Below are positions 1-7,315 of a DNA stretch of 21,841 nucleotides, piece by piece (within the stretch, counting starts at the first letter, position 1; each line of letters starts with the position of its first letter). Below the pieces are notes generated by a model. The model saw only the letters and a list, made by a program, of their open reading frames with translations. It was not told the origin of the DNA and searched no databases. The stretch spans positions 1 to 21,841 of the forward strand of contig JABJCF010000581.1 in NCBI GenBank assembly GCA_018665625.1, written 5' to 3'. The position numbers and the translations under genes are program-made. This stretch comes from Nitrospina sp. (GTDB lineage Bacteria > Nitrospinota > Nitrospinia > Nitrospinales > VA-1).

Positions 1-956
1 ACCCTTCCTGATTTTCCGCGAATGAGCTCCGCCGCATCTGGATTCTTTTTTTGCGGCATGATGCTGCTGCCAGTTGTAAATGCATCAGAAAGTTCGAGGA
101 ACCCAAATTCGCTTGAATTCCAAATTACTACTTCTTCACAAAACCTACTGAGATGCATCATAGCCAATGCGGATGCACTGCAAAATTCTGCCGCGAAATC
201 ACGGTCGGCAACGGCATCCATACTGTTATGAGAAATTTCAGGAAAACGCAAAAGTTTGGCAGTGATCTTTCGATCAATTGGAAAGTTAGTGCCTGCCAAA
301 GCTGCGGAACCTAACGGCATTACATTGATCCTTTTATAGGCATCGAGAAAACGTTCTTTATCGCGAAGCATCATCTCTACATAAGCCAATAAATGATGCG
401 AAAGCAAAACCGGTTGCGCACGTTGCAAATGAGTGTAACCCGGAATGACATGGTCAATATTTTTTTGCGCCATTGAAACCAAAGCCTTACATAAGCGGTT
501 TAGCTCCCCAACGATATCATCAATTTCTTTTCGAAGATAAAGCCGAATATCAAGGCAGACCTGATCGTTACGGCTTCGCGCCGTGTGCAACTTACCCGCA
601 ACAGGACCAATAATTTCACGTAAGCGACTTTCTATGTTCATGTGGATATCTTCAAGACTATCACTGAACTCAAAACGTCCTTCATCGCATTCACGTAAAA
701 TCCTTTTCAGTCCTTTAATTATTTTATTCGACTCGGCAGATGTGATGATTTTGCAATGTGCCAGCATTTTGCAATGAGCAATACTGCCTTCGATATCACA
801 GTCGTAAAGACGTTTGTCAAACGAAATGGAAGCTGAGAAAGTTTCCATCAATGCATCGGTTGATTGTTTGAACCTGCCACCCCAAAGTTTTTTCGCGGGG
901 GAGGTGCTTGTTTTATTTTTCAGCGGGGAGGCCCCGCCGCCTGTTTTATTTTTCAT
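1..956 (-). CDS. argH: Argininosuccinate lyase, N-terminal ~318 residues (3' end beyond window)
   Basis: Cleaves argininosuccinate to arginine and fumarate, the last step of arginine synthesis, in the cytosol. The translation shows LWGGRF near the N-terminus, the [10 protein letters not shown] stretch, the [11 protein letters not shown] stretch and, close to the window edge, the fumarase/lyase superfamily signature [12 protein letters not shown]. These identify the family clearly. About 140 C-terminal residues of the usual ~460 are off the window. The ATG at 956 is the only usable start before WGGRF, which gives an N-terminal extension of about 18 residues that contains KNKT twice. It follows the L,D-transpeptidase gene by 165 bp on the same strand. 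No strong ribosome-binding site is visible. Confidence 0.95.
   Translation of the reverse strand, partial: MKNKTGGGASPLKNKTSTSPAKKLWGGRFKQSTDALMETFSASISFDKRLYDCDIEGSIAHCKMLAHCKIITSAESNKIIKGLKRILRECDEGRFEFSDSLEDIHMNIESRLREIIGPVAGKLHTARSRNDQVCLDIRLYLRKEIDDIVGELNRLCKALVSMAQKNIDHVIPGYTHLQRAQPVLLSHHLLAYVEMMLRDKERFLDAYKRINVMPLGSAALAGTNFPIDRKITAKLLRFPEISHNSMDAVADRDFAAEFCSASALAMMHLSRFCEEVVIWNSSEFGFLELSDAFTTGSSIMPQKKNPDAAELIRGKSGR
909..955. repeat. 14-bp direct repeats flanking a GC hairpin at the argH start
   Basis: The plus-strand 14-mer TGTTTTATTTTTCA occurs at 909-922 and again at 942-955. Between them, GCGGGG-AGG-CCCCGC (923-937) can form a 6-bp hairpin. The unit lies inside the first codons of argH and encodes the repeated KNKT of its N-terminal extension. 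In mRNA the hairpin would lie just after the start codon and could affect translation; that part is inference. Confidence 0.6.
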
Positions 957-1121
957 TTATGTCTTTTCCGAGTTGCCCCATTCCAGCAGAGTTGGAGCAT
1001 TATTACTTTTCTATAAATTGTTTATTTCCAATCTGGAATTCACATCAAAAAATGCAAATTAATGCCATGAAGCCTTAAACTTTAGGTTCGCTAGCACTGC
1101 TTCCCACGCTTAGTGGGGGGG

Positions 1122-2270
1122 TTAAGCGGCAGAGGGTGCGATGAAATCCCTTTTCTTATTCCCCTTGCCTTTCTCCACTATATTTACTCGTGTTCCACGG
1201 GGAACCATTTTTGCGAGAAAGTCGAGATACCAGTCCTGAATGTTGGGGCAACCCGCACTTCCGTTTCTCCAATCATAATTTTTCTTGAAGAATTCATTGA
1301 CCTTGCTGACATTGACACCATGAATTCCGTAGCTTCCAGGAACGGGTTCTCCCAGTTTTTTCATTCCCATCCACCAGTGACCGATTTCATGGTCTTTATG
1401 TCCAAAGGGAATGGCGCGCACTCTTGTTTTTCCATCCAGTGTTTCTTTTTTGTACCAGGTGGGTTTGTAAGCTTTATTTTTTATTTCATATTCACCCACG
1501 GGAGTTTCTTCACCCGACCGGCCAAAAATCGATTCTATTTGTAAAATTTCTTCATCGTTATAATAAACTCTTAGTTCGCCACTCTCAATAACGCCCAAAA
1601 GATACCAAAGTTGCGGATTCTTATAATTATAGGAAGCAACCTTTTTCCCGTTGTACTTCAGGGTCATAAATTTTCCAGACTTTTCGTATCTTGCTTCTTT
1701 CTTGTTATAGACCTGTTTGACAATGTATTTTAAATTTTCCGTTACCTTGTTATTCAAAATCATTTTTTCAATTTGCTGGCTGAGCTCAGCATTGAATTTT
1801 CGCGTTTCTTCCAGCTCAACAGAAGTAATGGAAAGGTCGTTTCTTATTTGCTCAATTTCTTCCTTTGATACCAGTCCTACTTTATTTAAGCCCTGATACC
1901 AGGCCACATCTACTTTCTGTCGAGTTGGGTTATCCAGAAAGATTTGGTAAATTATCACGCCGCTTATAATCACCAGGGCGACCCCAGAAGCAACCAGCTT
2001 TAAGGTACTCTTTACATTGCTGGACAAACGATAACGCGCGACTTCGAATTTTACTTTTTTGTCTTTTTCTTCCAGAGCACCAAATGCAGCATCTCTAAAT
2101 TTTCCCAGTAGGCGGGATTCAAGTTTCGAAAGTGGAAGGGTGCTGGTCCTCAGCTTTTCAATAATCCAATACAGGTTTTCCCGGGTCTTACGATCATAAC
2201 TTCCGCTTGGGTCTTTTGTACCGATCAAATTATATTCTGTGACGGTTAAAACCGTAAGTTTGATATCCAA
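1122..2270 (-). CDS. Membrane-anchored L,D-transpeptidase (YkuD) with cytoplasmic N-terminal domain shared with the bactofilin upstream
   Basis: Predicted to cross-link peptidoglycan stem peptides, or attach partners to them, in the periplasm. Order in 382 residues: a soluble N-terminal domain (2-70), one membrane helix (about 91-111), a probable coiled coil (about 135-185), then a C-terminal YkuD domain with TPVGEYEI (256-263), IHG (His317) and GSAGCPNI (Cys341). The usual SHGC is SAGC here, so the His before Gly-Cys is missing. The first His and the Cys are kept. The N-terminal domain aligns without gaps to residues 3-71 of the neighbouring bactofilin. This supports the TTG start at 2270, because DIKL follows the initiator directly, as it nearly does in the ATG-started bactofilin. 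The upstream GAGG is 10 nt from the TTG. It is probably co-transcribed with bactofilin 2, 93 bp upstream. Confidence 0.88.
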   Translation of the reverse strand: MDIKLTVLTVTEYNLIGTKDPSGSYDRKTRENLYWIIEKLRTSTLPLSKLESRLLGKFRDAAFGALEEKDKKVKFEVARYRLSSNVKSTLKLVASGVALVIISGVIIYQIFLDNPTRQKVDVAWYQGLNKVGLVSKEEIEQIRNDLSITSVELEETRKFNAELSQQIEKMILNNKVTENLKYIVKQVYNKKEARYEKSGKFMTLKYNGKKVASYNYKNPQLWYLLGVIESGELRVYYNDEEILQIESIFGRSGEETPVGEYEIKNKAYKPTWYKKETLDGKTRVRAIPFGHKDHEIGHWWMGMKKLGEPVPGSYGIHGVNVSKVNEFFKKNYDWRNGSAGCPNIQDWYLDFLAKMVPRGTRVNIVEKGKGNKKRDFIAPSAA

Positions 2271-2339
2271 ACCCGTTAAACCTCAAAGCAAAATAACCGG
2301 ACTTTTTGTTCCGAGCTATAATTTAGGGGTAATTTACAA

Positions 2340-2345
2340 ATTATA
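2340..2345 (-). promoter_or_regulatory. TATAAT-like -10 box before the L,D-transpeptidase gene
   Basis: The 93-bp gap between bactofilin 2 and the L,D-transpeptidase is AT-rich and contains an exact TATAAT on the minus strand. No convincing -35 box lies at the right distance. An internal promoter is possible but weakly supported. Confidence 0.25.
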
Positions 2346-2363
2346 AAGGATTTCTGAATAACT

Positions 2364-2915
2364 TCAGCCGGCTTTTTTGGGCATCTTTCCCATCCAAAAA
2401 AGACGTTGAGGTTTTCTGTTCTTAGGCATTGAACAACGGCCTTCAAATAACGCACCTTTTTCAATGTTCAGATTAGGGGAATGGATATCCCCGGTGACCT
2501 CTGCTTCCTTGGTAATTTTGACTTTATCAGTGGCGCGGATGTCTCCCCGAACTACGCCTTTACATAAAACTTCTTCGGCAGCAATATTTGCAAAAACCGT
2601 AGCCGTTTTTTCAATAAGAACTGATTCCGCTACGATATCCCCAGAAAATTTCCCTGCTAAATGTATTTTCCCTGGATGATTTATTTTCTCGTTTGTTTCT
2701 GAATCTTTGCGATACAAGATTCCAAAAACCGAATTTTTGAATTTTTTGCGAAGTTGCTTTTCATCACCGGTACAAAAATCTTTTCCGAGGTTCAATCTTT
2801 TTATAATTCTAAGCAGTTTTTCCCTGGTTTCCTTATCATAAACACCCTCTGGTGTTTTTTTAGCTAAGAAATAGAAATCTTTTTCTGTTAGAACTTTAAG
2901 TTTTATATCTGTCAT
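2364..2915 (-). CDS. Bactofilin 2 with extra N-terminal domain shared with the L,D-transpeptidase
   Basis: A 183-residue protein. Residues 82-163 carry the bactofilin beta-helix pattern of G-x-I/V repeats (GKFSGDIVAES, GVVRGDIRATD, TGDIHSPNLNIEKGALFEG). Bactofilins polymerise without nucleotide into filaments that position cell-wall enzymes. What is unusual is the 71-residue N-terminal domain (DIKLxVLT, PxGxYDxxTRE, KFxxxxFG), which bactofilins normally lack and which recurs at the start of the L,D-transpeptidase encoded next. Residues 164-183 form a basic tail that includes LFWMGKMPKK. The ATG at 2915 lies 9 nt after the ATPase stop codon, so the two are very likely one operon. The bactofilin call is firm; the role of the N-terminal domain is inferred. 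Confidence 0.88.
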   Translation of the reverse strand: MTDIKLKVLTEKDFYFLAKKTPEGVYDKETREKLLRIIKRLNLGKDFCTGDEKQLRKKFKNSVFGILYRKDSETNEKINHPGKIHLAGKFSGDIVAESVLIEKTATVFANIAAEEVLCKGVVRGDIRATDKVKITKEAEVTGDIHSPNLNIEKGALFEGRCSMPKNRKPQRLFWMGKMPKKAG

Positions 2916-2924
2916 TGTAAAAAA

Positions 2925-4241
2925 TCAACCCAAACTACTGGCTATTCTATTGAATCGGCTAGCCCAGGTTCCTTGCCCTTTTTTCTGTAGGAAAGCCAAA
3001 ATTTCTTCATTGCGGTTAGACAAAGTGGGACAATTTTTATTGTCCGTAAGAATATTTTCCGCCACAAGGTTTATACATTTAGATAAGGAGCTATCTTTAT
3101 TATAAAACAAGGTTCCGCGATTATTGGTAATGTTAATAATTTTGTGATGAGGCACCATTCCAACCATATGAATACGGTCTTTGTATTCTTCATAACGGTC
3201 CAAAGTTTCCAAATATTCTCTTAGTTGATCCAGGCAGCTCGAAATTTCCTTGGGCGATTGGCATCTGTTAAAAATAATTCCAAATTTCTTGTTACTTAAA
3301 ATTTCCGTAACAGCCTCTTCTCCTCGGGTTGCGATCATTCGATTAACATAGGCCTTATCCAATCCTGTCAAACGGCCCTGCTTGAAATCTCTGTAAAAAT
3401 CTTCGTAATAATCGATGAACGAATGCAAGGCATCAATGCTTCCATTAACCGCTATGCTATTGCTCATATCAAAAATGAAAAGGACCTGATCGATGGAATT
3501 CATCAATGAGGATAAATGGTTTACGCCACCCGCAGGAGTGTCTAGAACAACATATTTGAACCGGCCGATGAGCTCATTTACAAACTCCAAAAACAGTAAC
3601 AGGAAAGCCGGTTCATTGATGCGTTTTCGGTGGTTTCTTTTTCCAAGAATAGGAACTTCGCCTCCCAGCAAAGAGAATTTATATTCCTCTATATAATTAA
3701 TAAATTCATCTGCAACGGGGCGCGAATTATTTTCATGTTCTTTGAGGATCTCTTTAAAGTGATCCATGTTTATTTTTTTCAAAAGCGGTTTCAGGATCTT
3801 GATCTGGCTTACTGTATAAATTTGCCCACGCTCAAGAAACAATTCCTGCAACTGGTTTCCAAAAGCGAATTCCGAAAAATGAAACAACTCAATATTTAAA
3901 TTTTTATATAAGGCCAGACTTTTTTGCAATTGTGCATTATCGCTTTTAATCTCCTTATCTAGATAAGCCTGGAACAATGTCAGGATTCTATATATGGATT
4001 GCAAAAAATCGACTTGGTACGTTTTGTTAGCCAGGGTTTCAAACAAATCGTAAAATGTTTTTCTAGGATGGCTTTCAAGAATACTTGAAATTGTAGGAAG
4101 ACGTAAATCGAGATCGAACAAACACACGCTGTCCTGATCCAATGAGTTGCCCAACATACGCGTCAACGCCGCTGTTGTATTTATCGACAGCGTTGTTTTT
4201 CCGATTCCGCCTTTTGGGCCGATGATTGAAATTACCGGCAT
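2925..4241 (-). CDS. MinD/ParA-family ATPase with a long insertion
   Basis: A deviant Walker A P-loop ATPase of 438 residues: GPKGGIGKTT at 8-17, a Walker A'-type segment LFDLDLRLPT at 41-50 and Walker B VVLDTPAG at 231-238. About 180 residues separate the last two, against about 75 in the ParA of this window, so roughly 110 helical-looking residues are inserted. The C-terminus (TWASRFNRIASSLG) has W, F, I and L spaced as in an amphipathic helix and could bind membrane as the MinD tail does; that is inference. The ATG directly abuts the rsmI stop codon (TGAATG), and bactofilin 2 follows after 9 nt. Context suggests positioning of the bactofilin/L,D-transpeptidase system. It resembles MinD/FlhG-type proteins in general, but I cannot assign it to a named subfamily. 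Confidence 0.82.
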   Translation of the reverse strand: MPVISIIGPKGGIGKTTLSINTTAALTRMLGNSLDQDSVCLFDLDLRLPTISSILESHPRKTFYDLFETLANKTYQVDFLQSIYRILTLFQAYLDKEIKSDNAQLQKSLALYKNLNIELFHFSEFAFGNQLQELFLERGQIYTVSQIKILKPLLKKINMDHFKEILKEHENNSRPVADEFINYIEEYKFSLLGGEVPILGKRNHRKRINEPAFLLLFLEFVNELIGRFKYVVLDTPAGGVNHLSSLMNSIDQVLFIFDMSNSIAVNGSIDALHSFIDYYEDFYRDFKQGRLTGLDKAYVNRMIATRGEEAVTEILSNKKFGIIFNRCQSPKEISSCLDQLREYLETLDRYEEYKDRIHMVGMVPHHKIINITNNRGTLFYNKDSSLSKCINLVAENILTDNKNCPTLSNRNEEILAFLQKKGQGTWASRFNRIASSLG

Positions 4242-4952
4242 TCAGTCTTTCCTTTTCTTTTCATTTGATCCCGCAATCACCAGAGTTATTTCACCTCTCC
4301 AGTTGCGTTCTTGATTAGCGAGGTCTTCCAGATTTCCGCGGATCACCTCTTCATGCATTTTCGTTAACTCTCTGCCTATAGAAATTTTTCTATCACCAAA
4401 CACCTTTAAAAGATCCCGCAAGGTTTTTTGAATTCGATTCGGTGATTCAAAAATTACAATCGTTCTTCTTTCCGCTGATAAATTTTCAAGCATTGTGGCT
4501 CTTCCTTTTTTCCTTGGAAGAAAACCTTCAAAAACAAATTTATCCATGGGGAGACCGGAAACCGTCAGCGCAGCCAAAAGGGCAGACGGTCCGGGAATGG
4601 CATTTACAGCGAATTCCCCATCTAACGCCGATTGCACTAAATGATAATGCGGATCAGAAATTCCGGGTGTTCCTGCATCAGAAACCAGGGCAATGCTTTC
4701 GCCTTTTTTAAGGCGACTCATAAATAATGGCCCTTTTTTAAACTTGTTATAGCTGTTGTAACTGGAAAGAGGTGTTTGGATTTCATATCGATTTAATAAA
4801 ATCCGTGTACGACGGGTATCTTCGGCGGCAATCAAGGATACGCCACTCAAAATTTCCACCGCCCTTTGAGTGAAATCGCCTAGATTTCCAATTGGAGTAC
4901 TTACAATATAAACTGTCCCCGGATCCAGGGTGCCCCTTTCCTCACTTTCCAT
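4242..4952 (-). CDS. rsmI: 16S rRNA (cytidine-1402 2'-O)-methyltransferase RsmI
   Basis: Uses S-adenosylmethionine to methylate the 2'-OH of C1402 in the decoding centre of 16S rRNA. The tetrapyrrole-methylase-type fold is shown by VSTPIGNLGD (17-26), AAEDTRRTRILL (42-53), VSDAGTPGISDP (90-101), IPGPSALLAAL (119-129) and FEGFLPRKKG (141-150). The length of 236 is slightly short compared with about 285 in E. coli; the very C-terminal extension is missing, as in many relatives. It lies between bactofilin 1 (78 bp upstream) and the MinD-like gene, whose start codon touches its stop, so its translation is probably coupled to that gene. Confidence 0.93.
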   Translation of the reverse strand: MESEERGTLDPGTVYIVSTPIGNLGDFTQRAVEILSGVSLIAAEDTRRTRILLNRYEIQTPLSSYNSYNKFKKGPLFMSRLKKGESIALVSDAGTPGISDPHYHLVQSALDGEFAVNAIPGPSALLAALTVSGLPMDKFVFEGFLPRKKGRATMLENLSAERRTIVIFESPNRIQKTLRDLLKVFGDRKISIGRELTKMHEEVIRGNLEDLANQERNWRGEITLVIAGSNEKKRKD

Positions 4953-5030
4953 AACCAGAATGTATTTTAGTCCCCAACCCTAAAAAACTCAATAAGTATT
5001 TTTAAAACAACAACTTTGAGCCGTTAGCCA

Positions 5031-5459
5031 TCAACCGTTTTTGGTTTGGCCGGCAGATTTCTTTTCTTTTTCTTCTGTTTTTACCAGGGGAATAATTTTG
5101 GTTTCTTTTCCTGTCATATCACAACTTCCATCCAGCACTCCGCCCAACTCAATATATAAAGCCGGGGATTTTACATTTCCCACAACTTTGCTGGTGGAGT
5201 GAATTTCAACTTTTTTAGAAGCCATAACGGTTCCTTCCACACGGCCCATACAAATGACCGTGCCTGCAGAAATTTCAGCCATCAAGTGACCGGTTTCACC
5301 TATAATTAAAGTGTCCTCAGTTATGACTTGTCCCTCAAATTTTCCATCGATACGAACGGTTCCGTCAAAAGTGAGCGATCCGTTGAAAACCGTATCTTCG
5401 CCCATATAGGCTTTTATTTCCGTTTCATCTTTTTTCATGTTTGTCTTTTCCTTCCACAT
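5031..5459 (-). CDS. Bactofilin 1
   Basis: A 142-residue cytoskeletal bactofilin. The central region (about 20-116) shows the right-handed beta-helix repeats: GSLTFDGTVRIDGKFEGQV, GRVEGTVMAS and VGNVKSPALYIELGGVLDG. The flanks are short, polar and charged, as is typical. It lacks the extra N-terminal domain of bactofilin 2. Two starts are possible: the ATG at 5459 (AGGG 6 nt upstream) and the ATG at 5438 (AAGGA about 10 nt upstream, protein MKKDETEIKAYMG...). I cannot decide between them. It starts 24 bp after parB and is probably in the parAB operon, which fits reports of bactofilins acting with ParABS in some bacteria. Confidence 0.92.
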   Translation of the reverse strand: MWKEKTNMKKDETEIKAYMGEDTVFNGSLTFDGTVRIDGKFEGQVITEDTLIIGETGHLMAEISAGTVICMGRVEGTVMASKKVEIHSTSKVVGNVKSPALYIELGGVLDGSCDMTGKETKIIPLVKTEEKEKKSAGQTKNG

Positions 5460-5483
5460 GAGAAACCCTACCTTTTTAAATTA

Positions 5484-6350
5484 TTATTTTTTATTGCTTC
5501 CCATCAGGTTCTGAATCCGCTCCAAGTCGTCATCAGAGTAATAGGTCACAACTAATTTTCCGCCATTTTTTTTGGGAGAAATATCCACCTTTGTTCCCAA
5601 CCTTCTTGCTAAATCCTTTTCGAGATCCTTAATAAAAATATTCTTTGCCGCAGCTGAAGAACCCTTCTTGTCGGCAGAGCCACTTTTTAATTTATTGACT
5701 CTGGTTTCAGTTTGTCGAACTGTCAAATCTTGTTTGATTATATCTTTTCTCAGGGCTTCCATTTGTTTGGAGTTTTCCAAACCAAGCAAAGCCCTTGCAT
5801 GTCCCATGGATATTTTTTCAGAGACCAGATCCTCTTTTATATTTCGCGATAGTTTTAATAACCGCAAAATATTGGTCACGGCTGTCCTGCTTTTACCTAC
5901 CTTTTCCGCGACCATTTCCTGGGTCAAGGCAAACTCGTTGGAGAGTCTGGCATAAGCCTCGGCTTCCTCTATTGGGTTCAAATCCTGACGATGGATATTT
6001 TCGATAATAGCTATTTCGAGGGATTGCGCATCGCTGACCTCGCGAACCACAGCAGGGATTTTTTTCAGTCCCAGTTTTTTAGAAGCACGCCAGCGCCTTT
6101 CACCCACGATCAACTCATAACCCGAGTCGGCCTTCTGCACAACCACCGGTTGCAGCACTCCATGTTCCTTAATGGAAGCCACCAGCTCTTCCAGTTTTTT
6201 ATCATCAAAATGACTTCTGGGTTGCAGTCGATTAGGGGAAATTTCGTCAACCAGTAAATCGTTGGTCGATGAAGGTTCCGCTTCAGGGACACCCATTTCA
6301 AAGTCAGGGATTAGGGCATTTATTCCTTTGCCCAATGCTTTTCTGTTCAT
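5484..6350 (-). CDS. parB: Chromosome-partitioning protein ParB (CTP-dependent clamp)
   Basis: Binds parS, loads onto DNA as a CTP-dependent clamp and directs origin segregation together with ParA. In 288 residues: the N-terminal ParA-interacting LGKGINALI (6-14), the CTP-binding GERRWRA box (83-89), ENIHRQDLNPIEEA (117-130), a helix-turn-helix around 142-165 (LTQEMVAEKVGKSRTAVTN) and a C-terminal dimerisation segment with LVVTYYSDDDLERI. The start codon overlaps the parA stop by 4 nt (ATGA), so translation is coupled. Two exact parS sites lie just upstream of parA (7253-7311), as expected for a chromosomal system near the origin. Confidence 0.97.
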   Translation of the reverse strand: MNRKALGKGINALIPDFEMGVPEAEPSSTNDLLVDEISPNRLQPRSHFDDKKLEELVASIKEHGVLQPVVVQKADSGYELIVGERRWRASKKLGLKKIPAVVREVSDAQSLEIAIIENIHRQDLNPIEEAEAYARLSNEFALTQEMVAEKVGKSRTAVTNILRLLKLSRNIKEDLVSEKISMGHARALLGLENSKQMEALRKDIIKQDLTVRQTETRVNKLKSGSADKKGSSAAAKNIFIKDLEKDLARRLGTKVDISPKKNGGKLVVTYYSDDDLERIQNLMGSNKK

Positions 6351-7144
6351 GCTGCCGAACCTGTTAAGGAAGTTTTGGGACGGACATCTGATTTCGATCT
6401 TGAAATAATTTCTTTGGCAAGTTCAACATAAGAGTCTGCGCCGCGCGACCGGCCCGCATAAAGCATGATTGGCTTGCCGTGACTGGGCGCCTCGCTCAAG
6501 CGGACATTTCTGGGGATGATACTTTTTAAAAGAAAATCGCTGAAATATTTTTGCACTTGATCCTTTACCTGGGTTGCCAGCAGGGTTCGCCCATCAAACA
6601 TGGTCAACAATATACCTTCAACTTTTAAATCAGGATTGATGGATTTTTTTACAAGTTTTAATGTTTTCAGCAAATGGCTTAGACCCTGCAAAGCATAGTA
6701 CTCGCACTGCATTGGAATCAATACGGAATTGGAAACGGCCAGTGCATTCAAAGTTAAAAGCCCCAATGAGGGCGGGCAATCAATGATCACAAATTCATAT
6801 TCATCTATTCCCGTCAGAGCCTGCTTCATTACCTTTTCCCGAGACTCCCTGTTCACCAACTCAATTTCCGCCCCGGTCAAATCTACTCTTGAAGGAATTA
6901 TTTTTAGAGTTTCAATTTCGGTAGAACAAGTCACCTCTTCCACACTTGCCTCACCCATCAATAACTCGTAAACACCCTTGGCATCTTCTTCAACACCCAG
7001 TCCACTCGAGGCATTGCCCTGCGGGTCCACATCAATTAATAGGACTTTTTTGCCCGAAAGGGCTATTGATGCTGCAAGATTGATGGCTGTGGTCGTTTTT
7101 CCCACACCACCTTTTTGGTTTGCAATGCTTATTATTTTGCTCAT
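6347..7144 (-). CDS. parA: Chromosome-partitioning ATPase ParA (Soj)
   Basis: A small chromosomal ParA of 265 residues. It carries the deviant Walker A KGGVGKTT (11-18), LIDVDPQGNAS (36-46) and Walker B FVIIDCPPS, and the usual LIPMQCEYYALQGL and IIPRNVRLSEAPSHGKP stretches. It has no N-terminal DNA-binding domain, so it is the Soj-like type that uses nonspecific DNA as a matrix. parB overlaps its 3' end by 4 nt. The gene follows rsmG with the two parS sites between them. The start at 7144 has only a weak AGG upstream. Confidence 0.97.
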   Translation of the reverse strand: MSKIISIANQKGGVGKTTTAINLAASIALSGKKVLLIDVDPQGNASSGLGVEEDAKGVYELLMGEASVEEVTCSTEIETLKIIPSRVDLTGAEIELVNRESREKVMKQALTGIDEYEFVIIDCPPSLGLLTLNALAVSNSVLIPMQCEYYALQGLSHLLKTLKLVKKSINPDLKVEGILLTMFDGRTLLATQVKDQVQKYFSDFLLKSIIPRNVRLSEAPSHGKPIMLYAGRSRGADSYVELAKEIISRSKSDVRPKTSLTGSAA

Positions 7145-7250
7145 GATGCCTAATATTCGAGGTAAGCTTTCTAGAAATTAGCATAAATTCAACTTTCTAC
7201 CAAATATATTTCATAGATTCTGACCCACATTAAACCTGGCAATGGGAGCC

Positions 7251-7270
7251 ATTGTTTCACGTGAAACAAT
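7251..7270. promoter_or_regulatory. parS: parS site 1
   Basis: An exact consensus parS, TGTTTCACGTGAAACA, at 7253-7268 within a perfect 20-bp palindrome. It lies between rsmG and parA and is a nucleation site for ParB. Confidence 0.97.
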
Positions 7271-7293
7271 TTCACCCAGCCCAAACCCACACG

Positions 7294-7313
7294 AATGTTT
7301 CACGTGAAACATT
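7294..7313. promoter_or_regulatory. parS: parS site 2
   Basis: A second exact TGTTTCACGTGAAACA at 7296-7311, again extended to a perfect 20-bp palindrome. It is 43 bp from site 1 (about four helical turns) and abuts the 3' end of rsmG. Confidence 0.97.
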
Positions 7314-7315
7314 TT

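Noticed and set aside
1103..1117. CCCAC-GCTTA-GTGGG hairpin after the L,D-transpeptidase stop codon as a terminator
   Set aside because: Only a 5-bp stem and no T-run on the minus strand; too weak to list as a terminator.
1113..1544. Plus-strand 143-codon frame with hydrophobic stretches
   Set aside because: It lies antisense to the catalytic domain of the L,D-transpeptidase, which is clearly real; the hydrophobicity is an antisense artefact.
2276..2464. Minus-strand reading frame of 62 codons
   Set aside because: It overlaps bactofilin 2 in another frame and lacks any recognisable pattern or start signal.
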